Shown here piece after piece: positions 35,696 through 45,422 of a stretch of 64,000 bases of DNA. The notes below the pieces were generated by a model, which made no database searches, was not told the origin of the DNA, and saw nothing but the letters and a program-made list of their open reading frames with translations. Position numbers and translations under genes: made by a program. Position 1 is the first letter of the stretch. The number at the start of each line of letters is the position of its first letter. Source of the DNA: Gautieria morchelliformis (Eukaryota; Basidiomycota; Agaricomycetes; Gomphales; Gomphaceae); assembly GCA_015179125.1 (NCBI GenBank), contig WHVA01000390.1, positions 1-64,000 of the forward strand. The letters are read 5' to 3'.

Positions 35696-36305
35696 GTCAG
35701 ACATACCGTATACGGCCATATTTTTACGGTATTATACGGCATCACACCATACCGTATACCGTGCCGTTGGCACATCACCCAGACCCCTGACGGTACGTGT
35801 GCCGTGGCCGTAACATGGCACCGTACAGCCGTGGATGTACGGCACGGTGTGCAGCCCTAACGGACAGTGGCGACGTCAATGCTACCGATGTCAGCAGCGA
35901 CGATAACGACACGCCAGCTAGGAAAAAGAAGCGACAGGAGCTTTATTGCGAATTTACTTGGGCTGAGCTAAGTCACAGTATCAAACCCATCCTTCCAATC
36001 CCTAAGCCCGATGGTACAGGAGAGCGTGATTATAGCATTAAGGAGATGATTGGCCTGGGGTCCAATCACCAGGACGACGCCGACACATATAAAGATATTT
36101 TGGTAATATTTTATCTCACTACTATATTTACCTTTGGACTAACACATCTTGTATCCCAGCGTTCAGTGCGTTCTCATTGCGGCAAAAACCTCGATCTCTC
36201 TCTCCCAATGCGCAAGCAAGTAAAGGCCAAAATTGTCTTGGTGGAACTGAAAGTATGTGATCAATTTTTTGTATATTGCATACTTCTATTGTGACCGTAT
36301 CAAGG

Positions 36306-36369
36306 TATGCGAGGATTGTCCCTTGCTTGCGAGGATTGTCCCTTGCTTGCGAGGATTGTCCCTTGCTTA
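36306..36369 (+). repeat. Three tandem 20-bp repeats
   Basis: GCGAGGATTGTCCCTTGCTT is repeated three times in direct tandem, at or near an exon boundary of the CACTA second gene. The unit is not a multiple of three, so copy number changes the frame. The reading that continues into LLRNFAGGWP is the plausible coding one. Confidence 0.85.
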
Positions 36370-36615
36370 GAAACTTCGCTGGCGGCTGGCCAATTCACGC
36401 GCTTATTCAACAATACCTCAAGAACACTATGGAACAGGCTCGAAAATCGGCCTTGTGCCAGGCTGCATGAGTGGCCACCATGCCTGCTGCCAGCAGCAAC
36501 AACCTCACACATGTTCCTCTCCCAGCTGCCCCTCTTATTTCCACCGCTAAATCCAAGTCCAAGAAGAAATCCGCAGCGGCTTCTGTCCAGCCGGCTGCCA
36601 AGCCTGTTGAGTATT

Positions 36616-36870
36616 TTTTCTTTTATTTTCATTGTTACATTACTGATTCACTAGGTCAAGTCTTCAAAGGCTAACTGAGCCCTGGACAATCGCCATGCGG
36701 CCCCCTCTGTCATCAGCGATGCCCCCATTGCCAAAGTCCGTCATTTTTCTTTTATTTTCGTTATTACATTAATCATTCACTAGGTCAAGTCTTCAAAGGC
36801 TAACCGAGTCCGGGAAAATCGCCAGGCGGCCCCCCCTGTCGTCAGTGATGTCCCCATTGCCAAAGTCTGT
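36616..36870 (+). repeat. Tandem duplication of an intron-plus-exon unit (~126 bp x 2)
   Basis: Two adjacent copies (about 36616-36742 and 36743-36870) each contain a T-rich intron ending ATTCACTAG and an exon reading VKSSKAN...NRHAAPS or NRQAAPP, ending IAK. The first copy has a TGA where the second has CGA. The copies differ at about a dozen positions, so the duplication is old. Confidence 0.75.
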
Positions 36871-37140
36871 ATTTTTATTTATTTATTATTATTATATATA
36901 TCTCCTAATATGATTGTAGAACACATTTTCTAGCAAAAGCAAAGTGCGGCCCCGTCCCAACTTCGCTGCTGTCGAGACTCATGAGCCAGATGTCACGCAT
37001 GATCTCGAGACTCTGGATATCGGCACCACCAGCCAAACTGCCAAGAGCAAGAAGAAGAAATCCGTAGCTGTGGCCGCCAGCATGGCCTCGAAGAAGGGGG
37101 TCTCCGGCGTCAAGGTAGCCAGTCGAGGACGATGATGGTC

Positions 37141-38863
37141 CTGGACCGGTATGTCTAATTTGAGTTATTATTCTTTTTACTGACTCAGAGGCTAGTCTAA
37201 ACGCTACAAAACGCTCGATTCAATCCCAGTGGTACGTGTGCATTCTTGTCTAATGAATCTACGTATCTAACCAAGTCCCTCCAGCCGGCCAAGGGCAAGG
37301 AAAAGGTTAGATCACGGCCATTTGTCGCATGGCCGGCCCCTCCGGACTCAACTCCAGACCGCTAAGATAACAAAGGCTGCCAAGGTATTTTCATCATACA
37401 CTCGTATACCCATGCTCACGTGGACTCGGTCAGGGTGCCCCGAGTAAAATATCGTCCTCTACTGCCGCTGGAAGTTCCGGGGTGAGAAAAACAAAACGTC
37501 AGGTGTGTCTTAAGTATCTCTGCCGGAATATATGTTCAGTCATGGATATCAAGCTGGCGTGCAACATATCATGAGCTTTTCAAACGATGGAAGGCTGCCG
37601 TCCTGTTTTCAAGGGGTCAAGATCGACCAACCAGGACTAGAAGCGTCGAGGTTCCTATTTGGTACGTCCATGCCCTCCGAAGCAACTCCCTTATGCGAAT
37701 TGGCTGAACTGTCGACTACTTTCAGCTTAATGATATACATGGCCGACACACCGTTACCTGCAGCTTCTGCGCTAGGTGGCACCAGCAACCATCGGATCCG
37801 TCGCAGGAGTGGGAGCCTCAGATGGTGCTACAATCGAGTACTACGGAGAGGGCTGGGAGCTGGAAGGGAGCCTAGCGGACAGGAGTAGTTATTGCGCGGC
37901 GACCGGCTGTCACCGGTCACTCTTCCATCTTACCTTCTTGCTCTTCCGTCTTACCTTCTTGCTCTTCCGTCTTACCTTCTCGCTCTTCCGTCTGAAGCAG
38001 GGACAGCCGCTCATCCATAGCCTTGGTCCATGTTACCACAATACTGTATACAGGGTTCATTCCTGTCGACAACGCCGACTGTCTAATCAGCATTAAGCTG
38101 GCTGTCACCGTGCATGGGATTGGTCGCGAGTCGAAGGAAAGTGTAGTTGAAGTGAATGTTGAGATCGTCTGGTGACTCTCTGTCTCGATCTCCCATATTC
38201 CACTTCGCAGCCGGTCCTGTCTGCTAGGGCTCGCGGTGATCACCCCTGATACCCAGCCGTGTTATTCCAATTATCGCTGCCTAGAGTATTTTCTTTTTAT
38301 CTAATTGCTTACTCTCAACTGACAACACAACCCACAGAACTGTTATTTTGCTGCACTCGCTTAGTTTTTCTAGAACCCAGCTTTCCATGGTAATCCCAAT
38401 CGGGTCTGCTCCATCACTACCCCACCATTCCTTCTCTCATCACTGCTTCTCTCATTGCTGCTTCTCTCATTGCTGCTTCTCTCATCACTGCAATTATCTC
38501 CACTGCTCTTCACGTGCTCATCTCTTACTCGTCATGTTCGTGTCTCCCTGCATCATATTCCGCACTCGTCTGGTCCACGCCGTTCTCCGATTCTGTTACT
38601 TTTACATGTATTTCTGAATGGCATTTCAGTACTATGATGCACTGATTTATCAGTATTTTACAACTGCGATTTTAAGTACAAAAAAGGGTGAATTTCAGTG
38701 TGAAATGTTTCTGAAAAGACCATTCTCTCTACTAGATTTCGGGGTTGCGCGAATCTACCGGTGCACTTAAATTCAGGTCCGCAAGCACTTAAAATCGGTA
38801 TTTTCTGCACTGATATATCGGTGCGTAATGTACTTAAGTTAAGTTCCCCGTCTTCCTGCAGTG
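37141..38863. other. Right part of the CACTA element, short exons then non-coding
   Basis: Short lysine-rich coding-like pieces continue to about 37890 (PAKGKEK; GAPSKISSSTAAGSSG; VQHIMSFSNDGRLPSC). Beyond that I see tandem repeats only: a 21-bp unit CTTACCTTCTTGCTCTTCCGT about three times at 37930-37993, and a 15-bp TCATTGCTGCTTCTC-type unit at about 38440-38490. The last 220 bp are subterminal ACTTAAA-type repeats and the terminal inverted repeat. Confidence 0.55.
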
Positions 38864-39115
38864 CTTAGCTTGGTGTCATCCGTGGATGGCATCGAAGGAT
38901 CGTTTTTGTGGGATTTGGCGAATCAAGCCTTCGCTTCCTTCTATCTTTGTGGTGTCTCTGCAGTTCTGCCGCCTTGCTTCTGGGCAGTGTACCTCTGCAC
39001 TCGATTGGGATGAGCCTTGCACGCTTGAGGCGCCGCTTACTGCTTTCTTGGCTTCGCTCGTTACCTGCTATGCCCGCATGGAAAACTTCTCACCCTCTAC
39101 CACAATCGTGTAGAC
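38864..39115 (-). pseudogene. LINE-5 ORF2 fragment (end of RNase H and linker)
   Basis: The complement matches LINE-2 ORF2 near 8470-8700: a GNER-type RNase H end followed by the segment equivalent to LPRSKAAELQRHKK (here GTLPRSKAAELQRHHK). LINE-4 inserted into this fragment, since its 5' end abuts the CTTAGCTTGG sequence. The CACTA element then inserted 4 bp away. Nothing else of LINE-5 is visible. Its other side ends near the Copia-1 insertion. Confidence 0.65.
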
Positions 39116-39155
39116 TAAATACTATTACTTCGGCTGTAAAATGTTATCTACTAGT

Positions 39156-39460
39156 TGTGGAGGTTATGCGCAGTAGTCTAGATATAGAAGCTCAGTGAAT
39201 AAGGTAGTTCACTGAGTATGTATTAGTACTCTACCTAGATATAGAAGCTATCAACAGAGTGAGTGGCTTTAGATCTAGACGTCGATAGAAAAGGATACGC
39301 ACCTCGGTGAATAAGGTAGTTCACTGAGGTGCCGCTAACTATGGGTCTGCACTATATACGGCCTCGGGCATATGCCCAAGGCTACTGACATGAGACAATA
39401 CCCTGACTGGTCTCCCCTCCATCCTCACTGCGTTCTAGCTTATCCCCGATAACCCCAACA
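39156..39460 (-). repeat. Copia-1 3' LTR
   Basis: On the minus strand it runs TGTTGGGG...CTCCACA, 305 bp. It contains two hairpins with CTCAGTGAA/TTCACTGAG arms and paired direct repeats CTAGATATAGAAGCT (39178-39192 and 39235-39249). A polypurine tract (AAGGGGGAG, plus coordinates 39461-39469) adjoins its start. Confidence 0.95.
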
Positions 39461-39479
39461 CTCCCCCTTAAGCGGAACG

Positions 39480-40057
39480 TGTAGAGGACAGGAATTATAG
39501 GCAGTAGGTATGGACTTGTTGCTCAAAAGAATAGACTAGAAAACAATTCACTCTCTCACTGTAGAGGACAGGAATTATAGGCAGTAGGTATGGACTGCTT
39601 GCTCAAAAGAATAGACTAGAAAACAATTCACTCTCTCAGTGAATTTAGTTGTCACTATAAATATATTATACACTACCTAGAAAACAATTCACTACAGAGG
39701 ATTTCTAGGTTAATAAATCGAAAGAATGCTAGACTAATTTACTTGCCTCTCTCAGTGAATTTAGTTGTCACTGAGAGAGGGGGAAATCTGTCTCACTGTG
39801 CATGTACTACTACCCGGCCCTTTAGCGCCCAAGAGCTCGCGCGTCGAAGTCATTTCAGACTCCGCTGGGTGCAGCCGCTTGTGAAAATAGAAATAACAAG
39901 ATGAAATGGAGAGGTAAGGAGTGACTGGAAAATTTCGAAAATAATCAGAGAAATGGGTGCATGGTACAAGAACAATGTGAGAAGAGATTGAAACACCATA
40001 CAGCAAATCGAATATATTATGCTTGATTTTGGTGCAGGAGCATAAATGCACCCAACA
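39480..40057 (-). repeat. Solo LTR of the 61.7-kb Copia family with an internal duplication, 578 bp
   Basis: The duplication GAACG (39475-39479 and 40058-40062) flanks it. The last 80 bp of the LTR (39480-39559) are repeated in tandem (39560-39639), which accounts for the extra length over 498 bp. It interrupts the last codons of Copia-1 pol; excision restores MRSA followed by TAA, next to the polypurine tract. It carries the paired repeats CTAGAAAACAATTCACT at 39616-39632 and 39677-39693. Confidence 0.93.
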
Positions 40058-40062
40058 GAACG

Positions 40063-40320
40063 CATCCCTACCAGCGAGTTCAGGTACTCCACCTTGTGCT
40101 GGGCTAGGGGTTTGGTGAACATGTCCGCCACCATGTCAGCGGTAGGGACGTAGTCGACCTGTATGAGCTTCCTGTGAACGGCGTCCCATATGAAGTGGTA
40201 GCGAATGTCGATATGTTTGGTACGAGGGTGGTAGGCGTCATTCTTCGTGATAGAAATAGCAGAGATATTGTCTAAATGAATGGTGACGGGCTCCTTGAGT
40301 GGTCGCGCAATTTCCGCGAT
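40063..40320 (-). pseudogene. Copia-1 pol C-terminus (end of RNase H)
   Basis: Between the two solo LTRs the complement reads the end of Ty1/Copia RNase H: LDNISAISITKNDAYHPRTK, HIDIRYHFIWDAV, DYVPTADMVADMFTKPLAQ. This is the standard C-terminal signature of Copia polyproteins. It joins the upstream RNase H part at TSD AAAAG, and the last codons lie beyond the 39480-40057 LTR. Confidence 0.9.
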
Positions 40321-40325
40321 AAAAG

Positions 40326-40823
40326 TGTAGAGGACAGGAATTATAGGCAGTAGGTATGGACTGCTTGCTCAAAAGAATAGACTAGAAAACAATTCACTCT
40401 CTCAGTGAATTTAGTTGTCACTGTAAATATATTATACACTACCTAGAAAACAATTCACTACAGAGGATTTCTAGGTTAATAAATCGAAAGAATGCTAGAC
40501 TAATTTACTTGCCTCTCTCAGTGAATTTAGTTGTCACTGAGAGAGGGGGAAAACTGTTTCACTGCGCATGTACTACTACCCGGCCCTTTAGCGCCCAAGA
40601 GCTCGCGCGTCGAAGTCGTTTCAGACTCCGCTGGGTGCGGCCGCTTGTGAAAGTAGGAATAACAAGATGAAATGGAGAGATAGGGAGTGAGTGGAAAATT
40701 TCGAAAATAACCAGAGAAATGGATGCATGATACAAGAACAATATGAGAAGAAATTGAGAAACCACACAACAAATTGGATATATTATGCTTGATTTTGGTG
40801 CAGGAGCATAAATGCACCCAACA
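40326..40823 (-). repeat. Solo LTR of the 61.7-kb Copia family, 498 bp
   Basis: The duplication AAAAG (40321-40325 and 40824-40828) flanks it. The ends are TGTTGGGTGC and CCTCTACA on the minus strand. It splits the RNase H domain of Copia-1. It has the same paired repeats as the neighbouring copy at 39560-40057 (CTAGAAAACAATTCACT) and is closely similar to it throughout. Confidence 0.95.
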
Positions 40824-40828
40824 AAAAG

Positions 40829-42969
40829 TCCTAATCCAGAGAGCCTCCTTCGCAGCGTGCGTCGCCGCGATGTACTCAGCCTCCGTCGTCGAAAGTGCGA
40901 CGATAGGCTGCTTCTTCGAGCTCCAGGAGACCGCTCCTCCGTCGATCGTGAATACGTAACCAGAAATAGAGTGTCTGTGTTCCTGTGAGGCCCAATCTGC
41001 GTCTGAAAATGCCTCTAGGCCCTGTCCCGTCCCTCCAATGATGAGGCACGTGTCTTTCGTTCCCTTCAGGTAACGAAAGACCCTTTTTACCGCCTCCCAA
41101 TGTGCCCTCCCCAGATTCTGCATGAACTGCGTGGGGAAGGAGACAGCGAAGGATAAGTCGGGGCGCATGCCCAGCGCCGCATACATTAGGGAACCGATGG
41201 CCTCCCTGTAGGGGACATTACGCATATCGTCGTGTTGCCGGGGTGTAGACGGGGATTGCGATAGGGACAGCTTATGATGGGGGTCAAGTGGCGTGGTCAA
41301 GGGGTTGGCATCCTGTAGGCTGAATCACTCAAGAATCCTCTCGATGTAAGCGCACTGTGAGAGGGAGAGAGTTCACAGCTCACGGTCCCGTTTGACTTCG
41401 ATCCCCAATAACCAATGTAGATCCCCCATGTCCTTAATCTTGAGGACGGTGCGCAGCTCATCCTTGAACCTGCAGATCGCAGCCTCAAGTTGCCTGCCAT
41501 GGTGAGGTCGTCGACATCAACGGCGACAATGAGCGCATCCCGCTCAGCGTATCGGTGGAACACAGCATGTTCCGCCTCGCATCGCGTGAAACCGAACCTG
41601 TACATAATTCCGCACAACATGTCATACCATTCCCTCCCCGACTGCTTTAATCCGTAGATCGCGCGGTTAAGACGGCAGACGTGGTTTTCCCTGCCAGTGA
41701 CCTCATAGCCCTTGGGCTGACGCATGTAAACCATTTCCGTGATCGGCGCGTTGAGGTACGCGCCGTCGATATCGGTTTGCTCCAGCTCCCAGTCGTTCCT
41801 GACTGCTATGGCGGCTATAATGCGGATGGCGGAGAGTTTGGCGGTGGGGGAAAATGTCTCGTTGTAGTCAATCCCTTCGGTCTGTGAGAACCCTTGCGCG
41901 ACGAGTCTGGTCTTGTGTGCTACGACCTGACCGCTCGCGTCGCGCTTGTAGTGGAAGACAAGCTTGCTCCCCACGATGCTCACGCCATCCGGTGGTTCCA
42001 CCAGGTCCCAAGTACCTAGCTCCGCGTGCTGGCGCAGCTCGCGCTTGATCGAGGCATCCCATAGCGGCCAGTCATCGTGGGAACGCGCGTCAGTCACGCT
42101 GACCGGGTCATCCCCTGCGTCATGTGCTGCTGCTGCCATCGAGTACTCGAAGGGGCGGCACGTCTCCCCCTCGGGCTCGGCGGCGATGCCACTGTCCAGC
42201 TCTGCCAGAGCAGCCAAGGCCGTGCCATCTGTGGGTAAGGGCAATCCACGCGGGTAGGCGGGCGCGTTCGCGCGGCCCGTACTGCTGCCTGCGCCGTCCA
42301 CAATCCCTCGCACATACGCCGATGGCTTTCGCGTGCGCTGGCCCCTGCCCTGCGGCGGGTCTGGCGGTGTGTCCGTTCTCTCGAACCCTTCGAGCGGGTC
42401 GATCTGCGCGGTCTGTTCTGGGAGTCCTGGCGGTAGCGGCGGTGGTCTTTGGGCCTGATGGATGCTGCTGCTGGCGCCCTGGCTGCCCTGAGGGTCAGAC
42501 ACCCCCTCAGCCAGTGCGTCAGCAGGAGTCACAAGGATAGGGGCGTCGAACGTGACGTTATGTTCGACCGTGACGCGGCGTTTTCCGGGCCAGTAAACCC
42601 TGTGCCCTTTACTCTCGTCACTGTACCCCATCCACCTGCCCTCGTCCGACTTTGCATCCAGCTTGCTGGAATGTTCTCTCAGCACAAATACTGTTGTGCC
42701 CCACTCAGGTAGGTCCGTGAGATCGGGTTTTGTGCCGTGTACCAGCTCGTACGGCGTTTTACCGTCGAGCGCGCGCGTCGAGGTACGATTTTTTAACCAG
42801 ACCACGTGCTGCACTGACTCGGTCCACAAGAACTTGGGTAAGTCCACTGTCAGGATCATAGCTCGCGCGTGCTCTAACAGCATTCTATTCAGACACTCTG
42901 ACACCCCGTTCTCCTCTGGCGTATCATGTACGGTGAGACTCCGTACCGTTCCCTTCGACTTAGGAGCAT
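40829..42969 (-). pseudogene. Copia-1 integrase C-terminus, RT and RNase H
   Basis: It resumes after the MITE with the integrase end (LTVHDTPEENGVSE, MLLEHARAMIL, KTPYELVHGTKPDL). A long Pro/Gly-rich linker follows, then RT: WDLVEPPDGVSIVGSKLVF, LVAQGFSQTEGIDYNETFSP, QTDIDGAYLNAPI and the VDVDDL catalytic box. RNase H begins ADWASQEHRHSISGYVF and SSTTEAEYIA-like sequence. The frame shifts near 41490, and there is a TGA near 41326 (ERILE then stop). Both disable it. Confidence 0.9.
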
Positions 42970-43600
42970 GTTCACATTGACAACAATGTACATTCTTCTA
43001 GGGTATATTAGATATCTTTTAAAATATCAACCCTAACCAAATTCATAGTCCATCATTTTGAGCAACTTGTATATTGTGGATATCCTAAATTTTTTTGAAT
43101 GTTCTGATATTTTAAAAATATGGTTGTATGTGCTAAAGCATGGTGTGTATTCAGATAACAGAGCAATTTCAGAGAGGATGTGGATGACTATATATTAAAA
43201 GTATATATGACGCTTGTTACATGTATGATGATAGAATGTAGAGGCAAGTATGGACTATATGAGTACACGTTAGAAGTATATATGAAACATGTTAGATATA
43301 CAATCACAGAATATAGAAGCAAGTATGGACAATACCTGTACTATATTATTATATATGGTTGATAGATCTGATTAGAAGGTATGTTTAAAATAATATGCAT
43401 GTATAGTACAAAGATATGTAACTATTGATGTTTAGACAATGGGGTATACACCTTTTCCTGGGGAGCAGCAGACTGTGAGAAAGAACTTTGGGGCTAGGAT
43501 TAAGCATGTCTTACAGATGCTGGCAACTGCCTCAATTGTGATATATTTTCTGAAATATAGATGAGCTAAGCTATATATACATATATATGACAGTTACAAC
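42970..43600. mobile_element. 631-bp AT-rich MITE in Copia-1 integrase
   Basis: It interrupts the integrase. Removing it with one copy of a 3-bp CAT duplication (42967-42969 and 43601-43603) rejoins HIKGDAPKSKG in frame, which supports the boundary. The ends are imperfect inverted repeats (GTTCACATTGACA and GTTGTAACTGTCA). The interior is AT-rich, with a diverged ~80-bp tandem duplication (about 43180-43340; AGAAGCAAGTATGGAC-like segments). There is no coding capacity. Class unassigned. Confidence 0.75.
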
Positions 43601-43603
43601 CAT

Positions 43604-45418
43604 CCCCCTTAATGTGCGTAGTGAATTCCTGCGAAAGATATTCACCGCTACGATCCGTTTGCAGGCGTTTTACCTTTGCGCCGTGCTGGGTCTCGACCCA
43701 TGCCTCGTATTGTTTGTAGCAGCCGAACGCCTCGGCTTTCCGTGCCATGGGGACGAGGTAGGTCCATCTATTGTGGTCATCAGTGAAGCTGACAAAATAT
43801 TCCTTGCCATCGTAGCTCTGGGGGTTCGCCGGTCCCCAGACGTCCGAGTGGACTTTTTCACCGAATGTGGAGGCTCGCGGTCCATCTCGCGCCTGCGGGA
43901 CTGGCTTGCACGTAGGCTTAGCTTGCGCGCATGCCTTACAAAAACTCGGCTGACTTGACGCATCCAAGTCTAGCCCTGTTATGGTACCGTCCCGGACGAG
44001 TTTCCGGGCAATCAGCGGGGATATATGGCCCATGCGCCGGTGCAGCTCGTCGATGGTGAGCGTTTTTCCTATTGTATTTGCCGGCGCAGCCACTGACTTA
44101 TGCTCTATCTTGTAGAGTCCGTTCGAGAGTGGGATCTGCCCCATCATCGCCCCTCTCAAGTCTCGGATCAGGCACTGTCGGTCCTTCAGGAGGACCGAGT
44201 AACCAGCAGTGTCGCAGCGCGTGAGCGATATCAATGTGAATGCCAGATCTGGGCAATACAACACGTCCCGCAAGGTAACATGCATCGTTGTCTTCCCGTT
44301 GGGGATGCCTAACCTCATGTTCCCTATCCCGATAGCCTGGAATATCGTCTTGTCCGTGGCGTTGATCGCGCGTGGCGCAATCTCTTTGAAGGTAACGAAC
44401 CGGTGCCGGTCTGGTGACATGTACCCTGACGCTCCTGAGTCGTAGACGTCGACCTCACGGCCCGTTATCTGACTCGTTCCTAGTGCGAGTGCGGTCCCAG
44501 TGAACGTCGTCGTGAAGGCGAATTCCTCGCCTCCCGTCGCTGTGTTCGCCGAGTCGGTGCCTTTCTTGTCAGTGTCACCCTCCTTCTTATCCTTCTTCTT
44601 GGCCTTAGAATGGCAATCTGCCTTCTTATGCCCCTTTTTACTGCAGTTCCAACATTCTAAGTCAGTCCTAGCGCTGCTGGAGGTTCCACTGCGTGGCTGT
44701 GGTTTTCCGTGGCCCTTCACTGCTACCAGTGCGTTCTCGCTGGCCTTGAGCTGACGTTCTTCGATGGTAAGTCGTTCAAACTTGTCAATCAGTGTTTCCA
44801 CCACCTGATCGGGTTCCAATTTTGCCTTCGCGTGCGTTGCAGACATCGTGATGGCATTTATCAGTGGGCGATAGGACTTCGGGAGCGAACCGAGGATGAT
44901 AGGGTGAGTGCCGCGTTCATACTCGCCAGTTGTTCATGCATTTTCATGAGCGACTCTAGGTGAGTGCGGACATTTGAGTCGTCCTCACATTTCATTTAGT
45001 ACATGCATCGGCGCATGTCGACCTTGACAGTGAGGGCCTTCGCCTCATGCTTCGCGCACACGGCGTCCCAGACCTCCTTCGCGGTGTCCAGGTTCCGTAC
45101 CTCTGTGAGGACGCTATCGGGCACCGTGGTGAAGATCTGCGCCTTGATAGTTGCCTCGCGCTGGTGATAGTCGTCCCAGCGTTTTTCCAGCTCTTCTAAT
45201 TCCTCCTTCTCCGTCAAGGTGTGTCCAGTTGGGTACGTGGGGAGCGTCGGGGGGATCCTAGCGGTCCCCTCTAGGTGCTGTCTGGCACCTCGAGTCGTCG
45301 CTAGCGTAGCTAGCGTCTGACTTTTCCACGTTACCCAATTCGTGCCGTCCCGAGCCAGCTTTAGGATGGCGAACGACTTCGAGGTGGAGGATGGCATGGT
45401 GGGCTCTGCGGGGCCCAT
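43604..45418 (-). pseudogene. Copia-1 gag, protease and integrase N-terminal part
   Basis: It starts at 45418 (MGPAEPTMPSSTSK), directly after the 5' LTR. Gag (FAILKLARDGTNWVTWK) breaks near 44996. Then come the zinc knuckle CWNCSKKGHKKADC, the protease VDVYDSGASGYM, the GAG-pre-integrase HRRMGHISPLIARKLV, and the integrase to TDRSGEYLSQEFTTHIK. The triad is visible up to Asp-Asp here. A stop and frameshifts in gag (44850-44996) disable it. A conserved DRSGEY occurs where many Copia have DNGGEF. Confidence 0.9.
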
Positions 45419-45422
45419 AACC
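45411..45422 (-). promoter_or_regulatory. Copia-1 primer-binding site, overlapping the gag start
   Basis: Immediately inside the 5' LTR the minus strand reads GGTTATGGGCCC. This is complementary, with at most one difference, to the anticodon stem-loop of initiator tRNA-Met (GGGCTCATAACC type). It resembles the half-tRNA priming known for Drosophila copia. The ATG within it is the gag start codon. Confidence 0.6.

Larger units (their letters stand above)
33795..35859 (+). mobile_element. hAT-like element carrying gene fragments, 2065 bp
   Basis: The terminal inverted repeats TAGGGCTGCACACCG and CGGTGTGCAGCCCTA are perfect over 15 bp. They are flanked by the 8-bp duplication ACGGACAG (33787-33794 and 35860-35867), the hAT signature. 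Subterminal regions hold many copies of ACCGTCCGTAT, TACGGT and related motifs, as in hAT elements. No transposase was found. The interior carries methyltransferase exons (plus strand) and an unrecognised minus-strand open frame at about 34905-35290 (FYPAKHLADEFELIRKH, FKLSILSARAIAQRA). Confidence 0.88.
33090..37890 (+). pseudogene. Second gene of the CACTA element, many short exons
   Basis: The first exon runs from 33090 (MTTVELVKSF) to about 33270 and includes six histidines in a row. Introns beginning GTAAGT lie near 33271-33332 and 33402-33455. An acidic, Ser/Glu-rich exon follows and is cut at 33794 by the hAT-like element. The frame resumes at 35868 (GDVNATDVSSDDND, RKKKRQELYCEF). Later exons read NFAGGWPIHALIQQYLKNT and lysine-rich tails (SKSKKKSAAAS, SKKKKSVAVAAS). 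In-frame stops occur near 36468 and 36676. Function unknown; acidic and lysine-rich blocks suggest DNA or protein binding. Confidence 0.6.
28132..38863 (-). mobile_element. CACTA-like (Tnp2) DNA transposon, nested and decayed
   Basis: The ends are CACTGTAGGAAGA (left) and the inverted CACTGCAGGAAGA (right). Both are followed by subterminal ACTTAAAAT/AAGTAC repeats. A CTTA repeat flanks it (28128-28131 and 38864-38867). Inside are a minus-strand Tnp2 transposase gene and a plus-strand intron-rich gene diverging near 33090. Insertions inside it are a 1.27-kb TG...CA element (30307-31578) and a hAT-like element (33795-35859). CACTA elements usually duplicate 3 bp, so the 4-bp match is either unusual or 3 plus chance. 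Confidence 0.85.

Noticed and set aside
36306..36369. CRISPR-like repeats
   Set aside because: Three adjacent 20-bp units without spacers in a eukaryotic transposon; this is a tandem duplication.
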